Below are positions 17,688-25,303 of a DNA stretch of 64,000 bases, in pieces (within the stretch, counting starts at the first letter, position 1; each line of letters opens with the position of its first letter). This stretch comes from Herpetosiphon sp042688385. Lineage in GTDB: Bacteria > Chloroflexota > Chloroflexia > Chloroflexales > Herpetosiphonaceae. The notes beneath the pieces are model-generated. The model did not search any database. It was not told where the DNA came from and was given only the letters and a program-made list of their open reading frames with translations. The stretch spans positions 68,901 to 132,900 of the forward strand of contig NZ_JBHUPY010000018.1 of the NCBI RefSeq assembly GCF_042688385.1. Direction: 5' to 3'. The position numbers were made by a program, and so were the translations under genes.

Positions 17688-17703
17688 ACATCTCTCCTCG
17701 CAA
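17684..17703. repeat. Right copy of 20-bp direct repeat
   Basis: This is identical to 16525-16544. Its bases 17685-17687 are the stop codon of the SAP gene, and its end lies 5 bases from the stop of the convergent methyltransferase gene. Confidence 0.9.
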
Positions 17704-17708
17704 GGTGT

Positions 17709-18419
17709 TTATTTGGTGGCAATATGCACGGCAACTGCGCCCAAGCCCAATTGATTCCAGGTCACATCGCGCCAGCCACATTCGGCGATAATTTGGGCTA
17801 GCTCAGGTGGTTGCGGAAAGATCGATGCAGATTGAGGCAAATAGGTATACGCGCGATTGTTGCCGCCAACGATGCTGCCAATAATCGGCACAATGTTGTT
17901 GAAATAGAATTGATGGCCCCAACGCACCAAGGGATTTTTGGGCCGAGCAACTTCTAAGCATGCCAATTTGCCACCTGGCTTGGTGACGCGTGCCATTTCG
18001 CTAAACGCTTGGCGAATATCCACGATGTTGCGCATGGCAAAGCCAGTAGTCACAATATCAAACGATTCGTCGGCGAATGGCAGTTGCATCCCATCGCCAT
18101 TAACAAAACTATGGTCAGTTGTGTCTTGGTCGCGTTTGGCTTGGCCCGCCGCCATCATGGCAAAAGTAAAATCCAACCCAACTACGCCAATCTGCGGCAT
18201 GGCACGTTGCAAAATTGGCAGAAAATCGCCTGTGCCAGAGCCAACATCCAAGGCCCACGTAGCTTGTTGTTGCTTGATGCGTTTGGTTGCCCAACGCCGC
18301 CAGCCTTGATCCAGCCCAAAGGTCATTAGCCGATTCATCAGATCATAGCGTTCGGCAATGGCTGTGAACATGGCATTAACATAGACTGCTTTCTCAGCGG
18401 ATTGTGGCAAGACAGACAT
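17709..18419 (-). CDS. menG: Demethylmenaquinone methyltransferase (UbiE/MenG)
   Basis: A 236-residue SAM-dependent C-methyltransferase that completes menaquinone. The fold markers are LDVGSGTGDFLP (SAM loop), GLDFTFAMM, NGDGMQLPFADESFDIVTTG and the family signature FGLDQGWRRWA near the start. The ATG at 18419 shares a base with the TAA of the preceding ubiX-like gene (TAATG), so the two are translationally coupled. It is the last gene of a three-gene minus-strand operon. Confidence 0.92.
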   Translation of the reverse strand: MSVLPQSAEKAVYVNAMFTAIAERYDLMNRLMTFGLDQGWRRWATKRIKQQQATWALDVGSGTGDFLPILQRAMPQIGVVGLDFTFAMMAAGQAKRDQDTTDHSFVNGDGMQLPFADESFDIVTTGFAMRNIVDIRQAFSEMARVTKPGGKLACLEVARPKNPLVRWGHQFYFNNIVPIIGSIVGGNNRAYTYLPQSASIFPQPPELAQIIAECGWRDVTWNQLGLGAVAVHIATK

Positions 18420-19018
18420 TATTCAAGCTCCAAGCCAGCCCATTGCTGGTCACTATCAAGCTCAGGGCTTAGCCCCAAGGCAACTAAAGCGCGGGCCGCC
18501 ACAAAATCGACGACTTCGGCAACCGTGGTTGGGCGAGCGTAGAAATTGGGCATTGGCGGTACAAGCCGCACGCCGCGCTGCGATAAACGCAACATATTTT
18601 CCAAATGCACGCTCGAAAGCGGCGTTTCGCGCGGGACGACGACTAAGCGCCGTCCCTCTTTTTGGGTCACATCGGCCACGCGCAACAGCAAATTGTTGGC
18701 GAGGCCAGCAGCCAAGGCCGCAACCGTGCCCATCGAACAGGGCACAATTAGCATGCCATAAACTGGGTACGAGCCGCTGGCAATCGTTGCCGCCTGATTG
18801 TTGGGATTATGCTCGGTGATTAGGCCCGAAGCCTGCCAAGCAGCAACCGCTTCGGCCCAAGATTCGCCTTGTTCTTGGCGCCAAACGATCCGCGCTGAGG
18901 AGGTGGCAACCAACTCAATTGGGTGTTCGAGCGCAATCAATCGTTCGATCACGCGCTTGGCTAGCGCCGCACCGCTTGCACCACTAACCCCAACCACCAC
19001 CGGCAAACGCTTACTCAT
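18419..19018 (-). CDS. ubiX: UbiX-family flavin prenyltransferase
   Basis: A 199-residue flavoprotein that prenylates FMN to make the cofactor of UbiD decarboxylases. The fold markers are VVVGVSGASGAALAKRV (FMN phosphate loop), LIVPCSMGTVAALAAGLANN and RRLVVVPRETPLS, ending with PPMPNFYARP. No ubiD gene lies in the window. Coupling to MenG suggests a role in quinone synthesis. The start at 19018 overlaps the end of the upstream PHP gene by 8 bases; a longer frame reaching to 19336 is only the shadow of that gene. Confidence 0.92.
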   Translation of the reverse strand: MSKRLPVVVGVSGASGAALAKRVIERLIALEHPIELVATSSARIVWRQEQGESWAEAVAAWQASGLITEHNPNNQAATIASGSYPVYGMLIVPCSMGTVAALAAGLANNLLLRVADVTQKEGRRLVVVPRETPLSSVHLENMLRLSQRGVRLVPPMPNFYARPTTVAEVVDFVAARALVALGLSPELDSDQQWAGLELE

Positions 19019-21344
19019 CGTCCCAAAGCTCCAGCAATTCACGCCATTCGTTTTCCAACTCTTCTCGGCGCGCAGCATAGTAGATATGGTCAACGCCATC
19101 TTCATCGCGATAGACGAGATCGACCTGCGAGCGCATTGGCCGCATATAGCCAATATTGCCCCACCAGCGCACCGAAGCCTCGTCAATTGGCAGATCTTCG
19201 AGGAACATGCGGGCGGCATATTCGCGCACCGTACCTTGCTCAAGATCCAAATCGCGCCATGGGTCGCTGACCTCGCCGCTGCGCAAATTGCGGAAGCGGA
19301 AGGAGCGGCCAAAATCGCTTTCTTCCATTGCCACAACTTCGATGCCTGTGGTTGGTGGCTTGACCCGAATCAAATTGAGCCATGCTTCGGTCAATTTGGC
19401 GCGGGTTACATCGTTGAAGGTTTGGAAATCTTCATCTTCTTTGTTTTTCATAGCAAGGTCGAAACGCATTTTTTCGTCGTTGCCATAGATGCGCCATAAG
19501 CCGCCGCGGCCCTTCCAACGATATTTACGGTCGCCCCAAGGCAGCCAATTGTCTTCGTTGTCAGCTTCTGCATCGTCGATTGGCGGGCTAAAGCTGCGTG
19601 GTGCGCTGATTGGCGCATGATCGTCGTTATCGTTGGCATCGACCGCAAAACTATCGTTGATGCCGAGCAGCGCGCGCCAACCCTCGCCAAGGCCCCATTC
19701 AGAAACGCCATAGAAAATATGGTCGATTACGCCTGAGGCATCGCGATGAATCAGATCGTATTTGGTGCGATTGCCTTGCTGGAAGGTGCGCCAAACGCCA
19801 AGCCGTCCATACCAACGCACATCTTCGTTGAGGTCAATTTTGGCATCGCGCAATTCTTCGTGGCGCGAGATGGCATAAGCCCACAACCCTTGAGCGCGAT
19901 CGCGTTCAACGCCGGTGGTGGTGCGCAAATCACGCACTTCGTAGGTCCAAACTGAGTTGCGTTTTTGCTCGCTCACAATTTCGACCCCTGAGCGTGGCAA
20001 TTCGAGATCTTCGCCATTATCAAGTGGCGACATCATGCTGCGAACCAAAGCGCGGCGGGCAAGTTGCAATAATTCTTCGCGGTTGGCGACCTGCGTTTGA
20101 TCGTCGCGACGCACATAGACTGCGCCATTGCTTGCAACATAGGGTGGCAATTCATCGGGCTTAACTTCAACCCGCACAACATCGCGTTCTTGATATTGCA
20201 TTAATTCGAGGCTGAGATTTGGTTGCGGGTCGAGGTTTTGAGCCACAAGTTGCTTAATTTGCTCGCTTATGCTGCTTGCTGAGACTGTTTGCTCGCCATC
20301 GGTGCCAATTAAGATCACCCCGCCATCAGCATTGGCAAGGGCTGCCACATCGTGCCAAACTTGCGCCAGATACTCCTCGGTTGCCGGACGGGCAATTAAG
20401 TGGCGCGAATCGCCATTCAGTCGCACGTTATCAATCTCCCATTGCTTTTGGTCGCGGCGTGGCACGCGCACCTTATCGATTTGCTTGCTATTCAACAAAG
20501 TTTTCAAGGCATCGAATGAAGCTTCGGACAAAAGTGCCTCGAAATAGCGGTCGCCAACGCCATAGAGTTTTTTGCTTTCTTGGTCGTCGGCAGCGGCGCG
20601 ATTGATGCGATGAGCATCGGAGCCTTGAATACAGAACATTGGCCGTTCGTAGTAGGTATGTTGGCCATTATAAAAGGTTGGGCTGAGGTAACTTTCGTGT
20701 GAAGCGTAGAAATGGACAAATTCGAGAGCGTGTAAATAGGGGCTTTGGGTTGCGGCGACGCGCGATTGACCGCTATTGCCAAAGCGAATTGATTCGCTGA
20801 CCACACCAGAATGGGCATTAACGTGGGCGGCAATTACGATGCCCCCAGCCCGATTGATAATCTCATAGGCTTCGGTAACGTGTTTGGTGTTGGAGATTGA
20901 GCATGAGCCAGCCTTTAATTCTTGAGCTGGAATACCCAATTGCAACAAGACTGCTTCAAGCACGCTGAGCGGAGTGGTTGGGGCAAAAAGGGCCAGAATA
21001 TGCGAACCATAGTGGCTGGTAAATTCAAAGCCTGGCAGCACAGTCAGTTGAGCCAGCAATTGTTGATATTCGCCGTAGCGTTCGCGCTCCTCGGGTGTAC
21101 AGCGGTCGGCTTGCACAAAGCGTTCGAGTAAGGCTAATTCATCGCGAAATTGCTCATAGCCGCGAATCGTGTTGTGGTCGGTAAAGGCAATAATATCAAG
21201 TTGATGGGCGGCGGCGGCCCGTAAAATATCGAGATAACTTACCTCAGGTTCGGCATAATCTTCAGATGCTGGCGTATGGATATGTAAATCTAAACGCATC
21301 CATCGCTCGGAAGGCGCAGATAACTGCTCATCGCTAAACGTCAT
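19011..21344 (-). CDS. PHP-domain / AlbA_2-type multidomain protein
   Basis: A 777-residue protein of unclear role. Residues about 17-340 form a PHP phosphoesterase domain: LDLHIHTP (H21, H23), AFTDHN (D56, H57), FEFTSHYGSHIL, IVIAAHVNAHSG and IQGSDAHR. A Schlafen/AlbA_2-like domain follows (ALANADGGVILIGTDG ... YVRRDDQT). The last 250 residues contain three copies of an unfamiliar unit, each with a W-(R/G)-R/Y-x-G-x-(L/V)-W/G-R/Y core and a closing WRELL/WLNLI-like helix. The ATG at 21344 is preferred; the frame opens with a TTG at 21434. It probably acts on nucleic acid or nucleotides and heads the operon with ubiX and menG. Confidence 0.8.
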   Translation of the reverse strand: MTFSDEQLSAPSERWMRLDLHIHTPASEDYAEPEVSYLDILRAAAAHQLDIIAFTDHNTIRGYEQFRDELALLERFVQADRCTPEERERYGEYQQLLAQLTVLPGFEFTSHYGSHILALFAPTTPLSVLEAVLLQLGIPAQELKAGSCSISNTKHVTEAYEIINRAGGIVIAAHVNAHSGVVSESIRFGNSGQSRVAATQSPYLHALEFVHFYASHESYLSPTFYNGQHTYYERPMFCIQGSDAHRINRAAADDQESKKLYGVGDRYFEALLSEASFDALKTLLNSKQIDKVRVPRRDQKQWEIDNVRLNGDSRHLIARPATEEYLAQVWHDVAALANADGGVILIGTDGEQTVSASSISEQIKQLVAQNLDPQPNLSLELMQYQERDVVRVEVKPDELPPYVASNGAVYVRRDDQTQVANREELLQLARRALVRSMMSPLDNGEDLELPRSGVEIVSEQKRNSVWTYEVRDLRTTTGVERDRAQGLWAYAISRHEELRDAKIDLNEDVRWYGRLGVWRTFQQGNRTKYDLIHRDASGVIDHIFYGVSEWGLGEGWRALLGINDSFAVDANDNDDHAPISAPRSFSPPIDDAEADNEDNWLPWGDRKYRWKGRGGLWRIYGNDEKMRFDLAMKNKEDEDFQTFNDVTRAKLTEAWLNLIRVKPPTTGIEVVAMEESDFGRSFRFRNLRSGEVSDPWRDLDLEQGTVREYAARMFLEDLPIDEASVRWWGNIGYMRPMRSQVDLVYRDEDGVDHIYYAARREELENEWRELLELWDDE

Positions 21345-21491
21345 TTTCCGTTTTACTCCATCAAGATCAATGTTTTTTCTTTTGCCAAAAACTCTCGACT
21401 TCTCGTGTCGATTTTGTTCGTCATGATACCTCAATCTGCTCAGGGCAGCAATTTACTTAAATTTGACCTCTGGGTCGCAAATATGTTCTAT

Positions 21492-21507
21492 TGTTTCCCG
21501 TGAAACA
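21492..21507. other. parS-like ParB-binding site 1
   Basis: TGTTTCCCGTGAAACA differs by one base from the bacterial parS consensus TGTTTCACGTGAAACA. It lies 40 bases from a DnaA-box palindrome, in a gap without genes. Confidence 0.8.
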
Positions 21508-21543
21508 ATCAAGTTTTGGCTTAAAGCAACTTAGTTATCAAGA

Positions 21544-21570
21544 AGTTATCCACAGCATGTGGATAACTTT
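21544..21570. other. Pair of inverted DnaA boxes
   Basis: TTATCCACA (21547-21555) and TGTGGATAA (21559-21567) lie head to head with 3 bases between, and the symmetry extends outward to AAG / CTT. A degenerate copy, TGTGTATAA, follows near 21606. Both exact boxes equal the consensus DnaA 9-mer. Confidence 0.75.
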
Positions 21571-21705
21571 GGTTAATTGCTAATGTGGAAAAGCTGTGGG
21601 AAATGTGTATAACTTGGCCATTTTAGGCGCTAAGGTTGATTCGCGGTTAAGCAATTGCGGATAGTCGTGCATATCTTCACATGTGATCGAGTAAATTCGC
21701 ACGCT

Positions 21706-21743
21706 ATAAAAACAGCGTGCTGTTGTTTAGGCAGCACGCTGTT
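21706..21743 (-). terminator. Terminator of the UPF0173 hydrolase gene
   Basis: On the minus strand AACAGCGTGCTG and CAGCACGCTGTT form a 12-bp stem followed by TTTTTAT. Confidence 0.85.
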
Positions 21744-21759
21744 GATTCAATACTTTAAA

Positions 21760-21775
21760 TGTTTCACGGGAAACA
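21760..21775. other. parS-like ParB-binding site 2
   Basis: TGTTTCACGGGAAACA is the exact reverse complement of site 1, again with one difference from consensus. It touches the stop codon of the hydrolase gene. Confidence 0.8.
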
Positions 21776-21776
21776 T

Positions 21777-22502
21777 TTAGGCCTGGTACGTCCAAGATTG
21801 ACCTGGTTGCAAGGCCACAATTTCTGTTTTCAACTCAAGCTTATTCAACTCATTTTGCAAGGCTTCAGGGTTGCCATGCAAGGCAGGGAACGTGCCGTAA
21901 TGCTCTGGAATTGCGAATTGCGAGCCGATTAATTTGAGGGAATGAGCTGCTTGGCGTGGCCCCATGGTATAGAAATCGCCAATTGGCAAAATAGTTACGT
22001 TGGGCTGATAGATTTCGCCCATCAAGGCCATATCGCTGTGGATACAGGTATCGCCCGTCACATAGACCACACAGCCATCGGAAAATTCGAGAATAAAACC
22101 ACATGGATCGCCCAAATAGAGTGAAATATTGCCACTGGTGATGCTGCTGCTATGGTGTGCTGTGGTTAATGTTGCTTTGATGCCAGCAATCTCGATGCAA
22201 CCGCCTTTATTATAGCCAATACATTGTGTCGCAGCGACACCTTGGCCTTGCACCCAGCCAATTAATTCGGCAATGCCAGCAATTGGCGCTTTGCTTTGGT
22301 TGGCAAGCTCAACCGCGTTACCGGTGTGGTCGCTATGACCGTGAGTGAGCAAAATCGCATCAACATGCTCAAGCTCAGCCTTAGCCGAAGCAGGAAAGCT
22401 TAGATTATGTTCGTACCAAGGATCAAGAATAATCCGTTTGCCTTCGGGCGTGACGAATAAAAAGCTGGCGTGACCAAGCCAAGTGATGGTCGTGTTGGCC
22501 AT
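21777..22502 (-). CDS. Metal-dependent hydrolase, UPF0173 family (metallo-beta-lactamase fold)
   Basis: A 241-residue cytosolic hydrolase. The metal motif THGHSDH near residue 53 is H-x-H-x-D-H; further ligands are TTAHHSSS, VYVTGDTC and IPEHYGTFP. The opening TITWLGHASFLF is typical of UPF0173/UlaG-like members. AAGGAG stands before the ATG. It lies 45 bases downstream of the GH31 gene on the same strand and probably shares its transcript. The substrate is unknown; UlaG relatives open a sugar lactone. Confidence 0.9.
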   Translation of the reverse strand: MANTTITWLGHASFLFVTPEGKRIILDPWYEHNLSFPASAKAELEHVDAILLTHGHSDHTGNAVELANQSKAPIAGIAELIGWVQGQGVAATQCIGYNKGGCIEIAGIKATLTTAHHSSSITSGNISLYLGDPCGFILEFSDGCVVYVTGDTCIHSDMALMGEIYQPNVTILPIGDFYTMGPRQAAHSLKLIGSQFAIPEHYGTFPALHGNPEALQNELNKLELKTEIVALQPGQSWTYQA

Positions 22503-22547
22503 GAAATGATCTCCTTACACACCAAATACTGCTAACTCGCTAAAATT

Positions 22548-24398
22548 CTACCACAGCCGTTCGAATAAAGGCATGGTTTCCAAGGGCGCAGGATAATTGT
22601 AGAGCCAAGTTTCGCCATCGAATTTCTCACCAGTCCAATAATCGCGCCAACCACCTTCGGGCAAGTAGATGTCACGTTGGTAGCGCTTGGCTTGGAGAAT
22701 CGGCGCAGCCAAATATTGCTCGCCAAACAACCATTGGTCGCCAATAAAGCGTGTGCTGGCATCGTCGGGGTAGTGCCACCACAAAGGCCGTACCAGCGGC
22801 GTGCCGTCGGTTGTGGTTGCTTGCAACAATTCAGCGATATATGGCTCTAGCTCAGCGTGCAATTGCGCATAACGCTGGCAAATTTGGCTGGTTTCAGCAT
22901 CATATTGCCAAGGCGCAATTGAGAATTGCATGGCTGGCAAGAGCGCAGTAACTTGGGTCCAACGAATTAGCAATTCACGTTCGGGAAACTCGCCATTATA
23001 GGCATTGCCGCCAATCATATCGGGCAAAACATAGGGATAACCGATCACGCTCATAGTAAGCGCTTGAGTGACAACCGCATGCAAGCCATTATCCATGCCC
23101 CAGCGGCTCCATTTATCCCATTCGCGGAAGAAAATTGGCTGTTGTTGCGAGCGCCAACCAGTGCGCACCTCCGTCCATTGCCACGATTGAGCCACGAAGG
23201 CAACGTAACGATCGCTATATTGATTGGGAGTCATTGGCAGATGGGTTTTGGCTTCAGCTGGCAAGAAATTGCCTTCAGCACCATCGAATTTAAAGCCATC
23301 GATGCCATACAAGCTTTGCAAGCGTTCTAAGCCTGCTTGCCACCATTCCAATGCCGCTGGATTCGAAACATCCAACAGACCGCCCCAACCTTGCCACCAA
23401 CGAGTTAAATAGGGTTGATCATTGCCAGGATGTTTGACCAAATAGCCGTTGGCTGCTGCTTCGGCAAATGCTGCACTCTTGGGATCGAAAAATGGAGGAA
23501 TCCACAAGGTTACTTTATAGCCAAGCTGATGCAACTGATCGACCATTGCCTTGGGATCGGGAAACTTGCCCAGATCGAATTCTAAATCGCCATAGGCTGT
23601 TTGCCAGCGATCATCGATTTCGAGCACGGAGTAGGGATACTGTTGATCGATGATTTCTTGGGCAAAGGCCAAGGTTTGAGCTTGATCGATATCCATTTTA
23701 TAGCGTGCCCAGGTTGTCCAGATTGGCTTGCTGAACATGGCCAAGGGCGGCGCGACTTTGGGATAGCCAAGTTTTTGAATAATCTGTTGGGCAGCGAGGC
23801 TCACATTCTCAGCAATCACCAGATCGAGTACCAAGCGCGTGCCTGCATAATGTATTTCGCTGCCATCCAAGCCAGCACCAAATGGAGTTGGCGAAGGAAA
23901 TTGCAATAGGCGAATGAGGCCAGCAGGATCGCTATCGATCGTGACGTGCAATGGGCCAGTATCTTCGGCAACCATCAACGCCACGCCATTCGCGCCAATC
24001 CAAACTGGCGTAACAATATTAAGCGTGCCATCATCGGCGTGATCGTAGGTAATGAAGGGTTGGCTTTGCACGCCAGCCAAATTGAGCGGCCAGCTTTGGA
24101 TCACGCGTTCGCCCATGCCATACCACGAGCCTGCTGGCTGAATGCCGATTGCAAGGCCAATTTGGGCAACTTGATGTTTCACGTGAAACACCAAGCGATA
24201 GCCTGTTGGTGTAGTTTCGAGATTCAATTCAAAGGTTTGGTTATCGAAGCTAGTGTATTGCACTGTATCTGGCTGGATTTGCACGCCCATTGCGGCAAAC
24301 TGCGAGCCATATTGAGCCAAATAGGGCTGAATCGTCAGCACCTCTTCATCATCGCGTTGAAACACCAATAAGCCTGTTGATTCAAGGGTATATGCCAT
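22548..24398 (-). CDS. Glycoside hydrolase family 31 (alpha-glucosidase/alpha-galactosidase-like)
   Basis: A 616-residue retaining alpha-glycosidase without signal peptide, so probably cytosolic. The catalytic barrel shows LEIDDRWQTAYGD, KVTLWIPPFF and the nucleophile region GFKFDGAEG near residue 370. RWTQVTALLPAMQFSIAPW and the C-terminal DQWLFGEQYLAAPIL complete the family pattern. It belongs to the group with myogenesis-regulating-glycosidase-like proteins, so specificity may be alpha-glucose or alpha-galactose. A perfect parS sequence is written into codons for FHVKH near residue 71. A UPF0173 gene follows. Confidence 0.88.
   Translation of the reverse strand: MAYTLESTGLLVFQRDDEEVLTIQPYLAQYGSQFAAMGVQIQPDTVQYTSFDNQTFELNLETTPTGYRLVFHVKHQVAQIGLAIGIQPAGSWYGMGERVIQSWPLNLAGVQSQPFITYDHADDGTLNIVTPVWIGANGVALMVAEDTGPLHVTIDSDPAGLIRLLQFPSPTPFGAGLDGSEIHYAGTRLVLDLVIAENVSLAAQQIIQKLGYPKVAPPLAMFSKPIWTTWARYKMDIDQAQTLAFAQEIIDQQYPYSVLEIDDRWQTAYGDLEFDLGKFPDPKAMVDQLHQLGYKVTLWIPPFFDPKSAAFAEAAANGYLVKHPGNDQPYLTRWWQGWGGLLDVSNPAALEWWQAGLERLQSLYGIDGFKFDGAEGNFLPAEAKTHLPMTPNQYSDRYVAFVAQSWQWTEVRTGWRSQQQPIFFREWDKWSRWGMDNGLHAVVTQALTMSVIGYPYVLPDMIGGNAYNGEFPERELLIRWTQVTALLPAMQFSIAPWQYDAETSQICQRYAQLHAELEPYIAELLQATTTDGTPLVRPLWWHYPDDASTRFIGDQWLFGEQYLAAPILQAKRYQRDIYLPEGGWRDYWTGEKFDGETWLYNYPAPLETMPLFERLW
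24175..24190. other. parS site 3, perfect consensus, inside the GH31 gene
   Basis: TGTTTCACGTGAAACA matches the ParB consensus in all 16 bases. It lies in coding sequence and is read as part of the GH31 protein. Confidence 0.9.
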
Positions 24399-24434
24399 AA
24401 ATACCTCAGGTAGTGATCAGTCGTTGCAATCTAT

Positions 24435-24990
24435 TATAGTGGGAATAGAGAACATACAACATAGAATATAGAGCATAGAACATAGAGCATAGATGTACTG
24501 GTTCATTGGGTTGGCAACGAGATTCATGCCCTTACCCTCAGCCCTTCTCCCACTGAACGCGGGCGAGGGGAGCACTGATTCAGCGGTTCCCCCTCGCCTC
24601 GCAGGCGGGTTAGGGGGTGAGGGGACAATCGAAGGTTAACGCAGTGAACCAGTACACATAGAACATAGAACATAGAGCATAGAACACAGGGGAATGTATG
24701 AAGGATGAAGGCAAAGGGCAACGATTAACGCAGCGGCGCAGAGGGACGATAGCTATTGGCTGATGGCTTTGGGCTATGGGCTATTGGAACATAATCAAAG
24801 CAATCTGTACAATCGGTGGCGAAAACAGCCTTCGCGTCCTTCGTGGTTTCAGCCCTTCGTTAACGCAGAGCACAGAACACAGAACATAGAGCATATGGCT
24901 ATTGGCCAGCGGAACAATTGTTTATATACCAAGGATCTCCGATAGCCCATAGCCTGTAGCCAATTAACCCTTCGCGCTCTTCGTGATTTC
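24435..24990. repeat. Heptad-repeat island with MITE-like copy 4 inside
   Basis: 24439-24493 is a run of GAACATA/GAGCATA heptads that resumes at 24652-24690 after the MITE. Next come phrases ACGCAGCGGCGCAGAG, GGCTATTGGCTGATGGCT, CAATCTGTACAATCGGTGGC and CTTCGCGTCCTTCGTGG. No gene is credible in 24399-25303 beyond the sites listed separately; 25035-25189 is AT-rich and unstructured. Confidence 0.85.
24494..24656. repeat. MITE-like palindrome copy 4, perfect terminal repeats
   Basis: 163 bases bounded by perfect 12-bp inverted repeats TGTACTGGTTCA / TGAACCAGTACA. The short core type (about 100 bases) lacks the GAACCACG segment seen in the long copies. It is inserted in a run of GAACATA heptads, which continues on both sides. 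Confidence 0.92.
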
Positions 24991-25018
24991 ATTCTTACGC
25001 ACTTTGCAATTCAATCAA

Positions 25019-25034
25019 GGTTTCACGTGAAACA
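25019..25034. other. parS-like ParB-binding site 4
   Basis: GGTTTCACGTGAAACA differs from the consensus only in its first base. It lies upstream of the large amylase gene. Confidence 0.8.
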
Positions 25035-25189
25035 TAGTTGCGATCAAAATCGATCAGATTTTAGTTACCAATTGAGCATTCAAAACAGTCAAAACATCTA
25101 TCAATTAAAATCGTTTTATCCCTTTATAGCAATCTATTTTTATATTGATTGTAAGCATTTTTACGTTATTTAAAACCTCGTTCGTTCAG

Positions 25190-25218
25190 TTGACAAAGTA
25201 TTAGCAGTAGGCTATGAT
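25190..25218 (+). promoter_or_regulatory. Sigma70-type promoter of the large amylase gene
   Basis: TTGACA (25190-25195) and TATGAT (25213-25218) are spaced by 17 bases, about 85 bases before the start codon. The surrounding DNA is AT-rich. Confidence 0.75.
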
Positions 25219-25303
25219 CGCAGCACCGCTAAAGTTTGTTTGACGACGCAACAAATCAAGGACAATGCAGTTCAAATAAAAACCCTTACCAAAGGAGCCG
25301 TCC

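Noticed and set aside
18419..19336. Longer 305-codon version of the UbiX gene
   Set aside because: The first 106 codons are a shifted-frame reading of the PHP gene; the UbiX family starts at the ATG at 19018.
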